A stretch of DNA of 10,282 bases from Bacteroidota bacterium (GTDB lineage: Bacteria > Bacteroidota > Rhodothermia > Rhodothermales > UBA10348): the NCBI GenBank assembly GCA_004356265.1, contig SMXK01000086.1, forward strand, positions 1-10,282, written 5' to 3'. A program made the position numbers and the translations under genes. Positions within the stretch are counted from its first letter, which is position 1, and each line of letters begins with the position of its first letter. The notes below the pieces were generated by a model. That model had not been told where the DNA came from. It did not search any database and saw nothing but the letters and a program-made list of their open reading frames with translations. Positions 5,717-10,282 of the stretch are shown piece by piece.

Positions 5717-8700
5717 ATGCCTTACGGAAAGAGCCAGAAGATTAAAAAGAATTTCAGCAGTATCACGGTCAGTATTGCGTCACCGGAATCCATTCTGGAG
5801 AGGTCATACGGCGAAGTACTCAAGCCTGAAACGATTAATTACAGATCGTTCAAGCCGGAAAAGGAAGGTCTTTTCTGTGAAAAGATTTTTGGCCCAGTCA
5901 AAGACTGGGAATGCCATTGTGGCAAGTATAAAAGGATCCGCTACAAAGGAATTATCTGTGATCGCTGCGGCGTCGAGGTAACTCAGAAATCCGTTCGGCG
6001 CGAGCGGATGGGGCACATAACGCTTAGCGTTCCAGTAGTTCACATTTGGTACTTCAAGACGCTGCCGAATAAAATCGGTCATCTGCTCGGTATTCGGTCG
6101 AAAGACCTTGAGCGGATCATCTATTACGAAAATTATGTCGTTATCCAGCCTGGAAGTGCTTCCAGTATGGGAATCGAGGAGAAACAACTTCTTTCTGAAG
6201 ACGAGTATTTCAACATTCTGTACCAGATCCGGGAAGATAACAATCGCCTGGAAGATGACGATGCTGAAAAATTCATTGCTAAAATCGGCGGAGAAGCTGT
6301 GGAAGAACTTCTCGGGCGGCTTGAGCTTACGATGCAGTCTCAGGAACTTCGTTTCCAGATTAAAACGGAAACAAGTCAGCAGCGAAAAGCTGAAGCACTG
6401 AAACGACTTTCAGTCACAGAGGCCTTCAAGGATTCAAATAAACGAATGGATAACCGTCCGGAATGGATGGTTATGCGCGTGATCCCCGTCATTCCGCCTG
6501 AGCTACGACCTCTGGTTCCGCTGGAAGGTGGCCGTTTTGCTACGAGTGACTTGAACGATTTATATCGCCGGGTCATCATTCGGAATAACAGGCTCAAGCG
6601 ATTGATCGACATCAAAGCACCGGAAGTTATTCTCCGTAACGAAAAGAGAATGCTTCAGGAGGCCGTGGATTCGCTCTTCGACAACTCTCGAAAAGCAAAT
6701 GCAGTCCGTTCTGATTCAAATCGCGCTCTTAAGTCGCTTTCAGATATGCTGAAAGGGAAACAAGGTCGTTTCCGTCAGAACTTACTTGGAAAACGTGTCG
6801 ATTACTCGGGCCGTTCGGTCATCGTTGTTGGCCCGGAATTACATTTCCACCAGTGTGGTCTCCCGAAAGAAATGGCTGTCGAGCTTTTCAAGCCGTTCAT
6901 TATTCGGAAGCTGATTGAGCGTGGTATCGTAAAGACAGTAAAAAGCGCCAAGAAAGTTGTTGATCGCCGGACGGCTGATGTCTGGGACATTCTCGAGAAA
7001 GTAATTGACGGGCGCCCGGTTCTGTTAAACCGTGCTCCGACACTTCACCGCCTCGGAATTCAGGCGTTTCAACCTATTCTGATTGAAGGAAAAGCGATTC
7101 AGCTGCATCCACTCGTTTGTTCGGCGTTTAATGCTGACTTTGACGGTGACCAGATGGCTGTTCACGTGCCACTCAGCGATGACGCAACGCTTGAAGCCAT
7201 GTTGCTGATGTTATCGAGCCACAACATCCTGAGTCCGGCGCATGGCGGCCCCGTTGCCGTTCCTACACAGGACATGGTTCTTGGTCTGTATTACATGACA
7301 AAGACCCGGAGTGGGGAAAAAGGTGAAGGCAGTCGTTATTCCAGCATGATCGAAGCGCGACAAGCCTATGATCAGGAAACAGTTGCGCTACACGCTAAAG
7401 TATCCGTTCGACTCGAAGACGGCTCGATGATCGAGACTACGATGGGTAGGATCCTGTTCAACGAGGCCGTTCCTGGTGCGGTAGGATTCATCAATGAAGT
7501 GCTTACGAAGAAAAACCTTCGTGGTATTATCGCACGAGTATTGAAGGCTTCCGGATTTCCAGAAACAGCTGAATTCCTGGACGCAATCAAGCGCCTCGGA
7601 TTTGAACGTGCAACTGCTGGCGGCCTCACATTCTCAATTGCAGATATCATTGTTCCGGATGCGAAAGAGAAACTGATTGCTGACGCGCAGGCAAAAGTTG
7701 AAGTTGCCAAATCGAACTACACGATGGGTTTCATTACGGAGAACGAGCGGTACAACCAGGTGATTGACATTTGGACGCACACGAACAATAAAGTGTCTGA
7801 AGTGCTGTTTGAATCTCTCAAGAAAGACATGGACGGGTTTAATGCCATTTATATGATGGCCGATTCCGGAGCTCGTGGATCGAAAGAACAGATCCGTCAG
7901 CTCGGCGGAATGCGTGGTCTGATGGCCAAACCTCAGAAAAGCCTGGTTGGTAGTGCCGGCGAGATTATTGAAAACCCGATTATCTCAAACTTCAAAGAAG
8001 GTCTCTCAGTACTCGAATATTTTATTTCAACACACGGCGCTCGGAAAGGTCTGGCAGATACAGCCCTTAAGACGGCCGATGCAGGTTACCTGACGCGACG
8101 CCTCGTCGACGTAGCTCAAGACATGAGCATCAAGACGACAGATTGTGGTACACTTCGTGGACTTCGAATTTCAGCACTGAAAGACAATGAAGACATTGTC
8201 GAAACACTAGCAGATCGAATTCTCGGACGTGTTTCAGTACACGATGTTATCGATCCGTTGACCGATGAATTGCTGATTGCCGCGAACGAAATGATTGACG
8301 AACACAAAGCCCGGACAATCTCAGAGACTTCCATAGAGGAAGTTGAGATCCGTTCGGTGCTTACGTGTGAAGCCAGAAGTGGTGTTTGTGCACTCTGTTA
8401 TGGCAGAAGCTTGGGTACCGGTCGTCTGGTTGAAATGGGAGAATCAGTAGGCGTTATTGCCGCACAGTCAATTGGTGAGCCGGGAACGCAGCTTACGCTC
8501 CGTACTTTCCACATTGGTGGTACGGCAAGTCGCATTTCTGCGGACAGCACGATCTCGACGAAGTTCGGTGGCAACGTTGAATATCTGAACCTCCGGACCG
8601 TAACGACCGGTAAGGGCGCTGATAAAAAAGAAGTTGTTTTGTCGCGTCAAGGTGAAATACGAATCATTGACCCTGAAGAATCAAGCAGGCAACTGATTAC

Positions 8701-10003
8701 ATATCTGATTCCATACGGTGCAGAAGTGCGAGTTGCCGATGGGTCGTCTATTGAAAAAGGTATTATCCTCGCATCTTGGGACCCTTACAACAGTGTCATT
8801 CTTTCCGAATTAGATGGTGTTATCGGTTACCAGGATATCATCGAAGGTGTAACATACCGCGAAGAATCTGATGACCAGACCGGCTACAAAGAAAAGGTTG
8901 TTATCGAGAGCCGCGAAAAAACGCTTACACCTGCCATGCTTGTCATGACAAAAGCCGGAAAGGTTCGGGAGTATCCGTTGCCGACACGGGCTCGAATTCA
9001 GGTTGACATCAAGGAAAAAGTTAAGTCCGGGCATATTCTGGTTAAAATTCCCCGTCAGTCTGCAAAAACGAGAGATATTACCGGTGGTCTGCCGCGTGTT
9101 ACCGAGCTGTTCGAAGCGCGTACGCCAACAGATGTCTCAGTCGTGACCGAGATTGACGGCGTTATATCATTCGGAGGCAGGAAGCGTGGGTCACAGGAAG
9201 TGATTGTTACCAGCCGTGACGGTACAGAATCAAAAACATATCTGGTTTCGATGACCAAACATATGCTCGTTCACGAGAACGACTTTGTTCGAGCCGGAAA
9301 TCCGTTGTCAGACGGTCAGATTTCTCCTCAGGATATTCTTAGAATTCTCGGACCACGAGCAGTTCAGGAATACCTGGTAAATGAGATACAGGAAGTATAT
9401 CGTCTGCAGGGTGTTACGATTAATGATAAACATATCGAGACCATAGTGCGTCAGATGATGCAAAAGGTACGGGTGTCTGATTCGGGTGATACGGATCTGC
9501 TTGAAGGACAGCTCGCCGATCGTTTTGTGCTGGAGGACATGAACGATGCGCTATATGACAATTTTGTTGTTGTGGATCCCGGTGACTCCGAATTAAGCAT
9601 AGGAGACATCGTTGATCGTCGTCGACTGAGGGAGGTGAATTCACGAATGAAGCGTGGTGATCTCAAACCCGTCGAAGTTCGTGACTCGCAACCCGCGGTT
9701 GCTGATCCAGTCCTGCTCGGAATTACGCAGGCGGCGTTATCGACGGATTCGTTCATCTCTGCTGCTTCTTTCCAGGAAACGACGAAAGTTCTGACGGAAT
9801 CTGCGATAAACGGACGAAGGGATCCGCTACATGGACTGAAAGAAAATGTCATTGTAGGTCATTTGATTCCGGCCGGAACCGGTCAGCGAGTCTTTAAAGA
9901 TCTCGTTGTAGGTTCCAAAACCGAATTGGCAGAACTGCAGGCAGCGATGGGTGCGACGGCAGGGGCCTCCTCGGTTGAGGATAGTTCAGTAGTCGAGGCT
10001 TGA
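5717..10003 (+). CDS. rpoC: DNA-directed RNA polymerase subunit beta'
   Basis: RpoC holds the catalytic magnesium of RNA polymerase, the clamp and the trigger loop. From ATG 5717 it has 1428 residues. In order: zinc site 1 in the clamp with C66, C68, C81 and C84; the lid/rudder and switch region with 'LLGKRVDYSGRSVIVVGPEL' near 355-375; the active site 'NADFDGD' with D474, D476 and D478; the bridge helix around R776-R794; zinc site 2 with C810, C884, C891 and C894; the trigger loop with R929 and H932 in 'TLRTFHIGG'; an SI3-like insertion about 940-1115; then 'DITGGLPRV' and a C-terminal block with 'SFISAASFQETTKVL'. About 35 extra residues before 'LLGIT' (near 1275-1330) relative to E. coli fit Bacteroidota. 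A TTG at 5711 would add two residues; ATG is preferred (protein starts MPYGKSQKIKKNF). It lacks a clear Shine-Dalgarno. The stop is TGA at 10001-10003. Confidence 0.99.
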   Translation: MPYGKSQKIKKNFSSITVSIASPESILERSYGEVLKPETINYRSFKPEKEGLFCEKIFGPVKDWECHCGKYKRIRYKGIICDRCGVEVTQKSVRRERMGHITLSVPVVHIWYFKTLPNKIGHLLGIRSKDLERIIYYENYVVIQPGSASSMGIEEKQLLSEDEYFNILYQIREDNNRLEDDDAEKFIAKIGGEAVEELLGRLELTMQSQELRFQIKTETSQQRKAEALKRLSVTEAFKDSNKRMDNRPEWMVMRVIPVIPPELRPLVPLEGGRFATSDLNDLYRRVIIRNNRLKRLIDIKAPEVILRNEKRMLQEAVDSLFDNSRKANAVRSDSNRALKSLSDMLKGKQGRFRQNLLGKRVDYSGRSVIVVGPELHFHQCGLPKEMAVELFKPFIIRKLIERGIVKTVKSAKKVVDRRTADVWDILEKVIDGRPVLLNRAPTLHRLGIQAFQPILIEGKAIQLHPLVCSAFNADFDGDQMAVHVPLSDDATLEAMLLMLSSHNILSPAHGGPVAVPTQDMVLGLYYMTKTRSGEKGEGSRYSSMIEARQAYDQETVALHAKVSVRLEDGSMIETTMGRILFNEAVPGAVGFINEVLTKKNLRGIIARVLKASGFPETAEFLDAIKRLGFERATAGGLTFSIADIIVPDAKEKLIADAQAKVEVAKSNYTMGFITENERYNQVIDIWTHTNNKVSEVLFESLKKDMDGFNAIYMMADSGARGSKEQIRQLGGMRGLMAKPQKSLVGSAGEIIENPIISNFKEGLSVLEYFISTHGARKGLADTALKTADAGYLTRRLVDVAQDMSIKTTDCGTLRGLRISALKDNEDIVETLADRILGRVSVHDVIDPLTDELLIAANEMIDEHKARTISETSIEEVEIRSVLTCEARSGVCALCYGRSLGTGRLVEMGESVGVIAAQSIGEPGTQLTLRTFHIGGTASRISADSTISTKFGGNVEYLNLRTVTTGKGADKKEVVLSRQGEIRIIDPEESSRQLITYLIPYGAEVRVADGSSIEKGIILASWDPYNSVILSELDGVIGYQDIIEGVTYREESDDQTGYKEKVVIESREKTLTPAMLVMTKAGKVREYPLPTRARIQVDIKEKVKSGHILVKIPRQSAKTRDITGGLPRVTELFEARTPTDVSVVTEIDGVISFGGRKRGSQEVIVTSRDGTESKTYLVSMTKHMLVHENDFVRAGNPLSDGQISPQDILRILGPRAVQEYLVNEIQEVYRLQGVTINDKHIETIVRQMMQKVRVSDSGDTDLLEGQLADRFVLEDMNDALYDNFVVVDPGDSELSIGDIVDRRRLREVNSRMKRGDLKPVEVRDSQPAVADPVLLGITQAALSTDSFISAASFQETTKVLTESAINGRRDPLHGLKENVIVGHLIPAGTGQRVFKDLVVGSKTELAELQAAMGATAGASSVEDSSVVEA

Positions 10004-10011
10004 GATTGAAC

Positions 10012-10029
10012 TGAGCGATGCTTCGCTCA
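10012..10029 (+). other. hairpin just after rpoC
   Basis: TGAGCGA (10012-10018) pairs perfectly with TCGCTCA (10023-10029) around the loop TGCT, 8 bases after the rpoC stop. The following bases (TCGTAAGTCTT) do not form a T run. It may protect the 3' end of the mRNA or assist the stronger hairpin 15 bases further on. Confidence 0.45.
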
Positions 10030-10044
10030 TCGTAAGTCTTGGAA

Positions 10045-10075
10045 AGGGCCTCTGCCGCGTGTCGGTGGAGGCCCT
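10045..10075 (+). terminator. probable operon terminator, possibly shared by both strands
   Basis: Bases 10045-10057 pair with 10063-10075 to make a 13-bp, G+C-rich stem with two G-T wobbles (10053/10067 and 10054/10066) and the 5-base loop CGTGT. The outer pairs AGGGCCTC/GAGGCCCT are perfect. It sits between the rpoC stop and the convergent gene, whose stop codon begins one base beyond the stem. Tracts after the stem are weak: CCTACTTT on the + strand and TTCCAAG on the - strand, so this is not a textbook intrinsic terminator. Its place between convergent genes still makes transcription termination in one or both directions the best explanation. Confidence 0.6.
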
Positions 10076-10076
10076 C

Positions 10077-10282
10077 CTACTTTGGTACAGGCTCGTTAAG
10101 GATGGGATATTTCGGCCACAGGTCGTGATCAAAATGCCACCACTCTGCAGAAATCACAGAGAAACTCTCCTGACCCATCGTCGATATTAACAGGTCTCGG
10201 TTGGCGCGCTCTTCATCGGTGCCTTTTGAGTATGACACGAAAGCACGTTCGCTGAACTCATCGAAAACACTGGGCATCGGAA
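10077..10282 (-). CDS. D-Ala-D-Ala dipeptidase-like protein, C-terminal end (VanX/DdpX type, family M15D)
   Basis: Enzymes of this zinc family cleave the D-alanyl-D-alanine dipeptide. Inside cells DdpX-type proteins recycle cell-wall D-Ala; VanX serves vancomycin resistance. The frame runs off the window end, so only the last 68 or so codons are seen; the ATG at 10277 is internal because the reading frame continues past it. The visible part has 'FDEFSERA', then 'NRDLLISTMG', then 'SAEWWHF' and 'YPILNEP', in the order and spacing of the VanX C-terminus. In 'EWWH', the Glu (codon 10143-10145) matches the catalytic base and the His (codon 10134-10136) the last zinc ligand of VanX. The first two zinc ligands and any signal peptide lie outside the window. 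TAG stop at 10077-10079. It is convergent to rpoC and not part of that operon. The substrate is inferred; nothing here indicates vancomycin resistance. Confidence 0.8.
   Translation of the reverse strand, partial: PMPSVFDEFSERAFVSYSKGTDEERANRDLLISTMGQESFSVISAEWWHFDHDLWPKYPILNEPVPK

Noticed and set aside
1..10282. Search for insertion sequences, CRISPR repeats, tRNA genes, phage or defence genes
   Set aside because: Genes fill nearly the whole window and all are identified core genes apart from the dipeptidase-like fragment. No gap exceeds 143 bp, and no repeat array or tRNA-like fold was seen.

Overview
This window holds the end of the ribosomal protein L1 gene followed by rplJ, rplL, rpoB and rpoC, all on the + strand. 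This is the conserved bacterial ribosomal-protein/RNA-polymerase block. The last ~200 bases carry the 3' end of a convergent gene on the - strand whose C-terminus looks like a D-Ala-D-Ala dipeptidase (VanX/DdpX type, peptidase family M15D).

Organism: the proteins point to the Bacteroidota/FCB side of bacteria. RpoB has a short start of the type 'YPDFLDVQLKSF', the stretch 'FFGTNQLSQFMDQTNPLAE', and the sequence 'DRKKKLPVTTLLRALG'. RpoC has the extra acidic segment before its C-terminal 'LLGIT' block that Bacteroidota RpoC carries and E. coli lacks. By eye the base composition is close to 50% GC, and the sequence is not very near Bacteroides or Flavobacterium. A deep-branching group such as Rhodothermota/Balneolota is my best guess, but that is inference from memory.

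Layout: rplA (5' end missing, 1-578), 56-bp gap, rplJ (635-1165), 123-bp gap, rplL (1289-1666), 143-bp gap, rpoB (1810-5637), 79-bp gap, rpoC (5717-10003), 73-bp gap, then the convergent dipeptidase gene fragment (10077-10282, - strand). No gene-free stretch exceeds 143 bases. All four gaps within the operon contain at least one inverted repeat able to fold in the mRNA, and the rpoC/dipeptidase gap has two stacked hairpins that probably end transcription.

How the genes work together: L1 forms part of the L1 stalk on the large ribosomal subunit, and L10 plus L7/L12 form the factor-binding stalk. RpoB and RpoC are the two catalytic subunits of RNA polymerase. Co-transcription links ribosome and polymerase supply. 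The hairpins between rplJ and rplL, rplL and rpoB, and rpoB and rpoC sit where E. coli adjusts stoichiometry by attenuation, mRNA processing and L10-L7/L12 autoregulation. All catalytic and zinc-binding motifs checked are intact. This is an ordinary core region: I found no sign of a mobile element, CRISPR array, defence system or novel gene cluster, and the items worth a second look are the RNA/DNA structures in the gaps.
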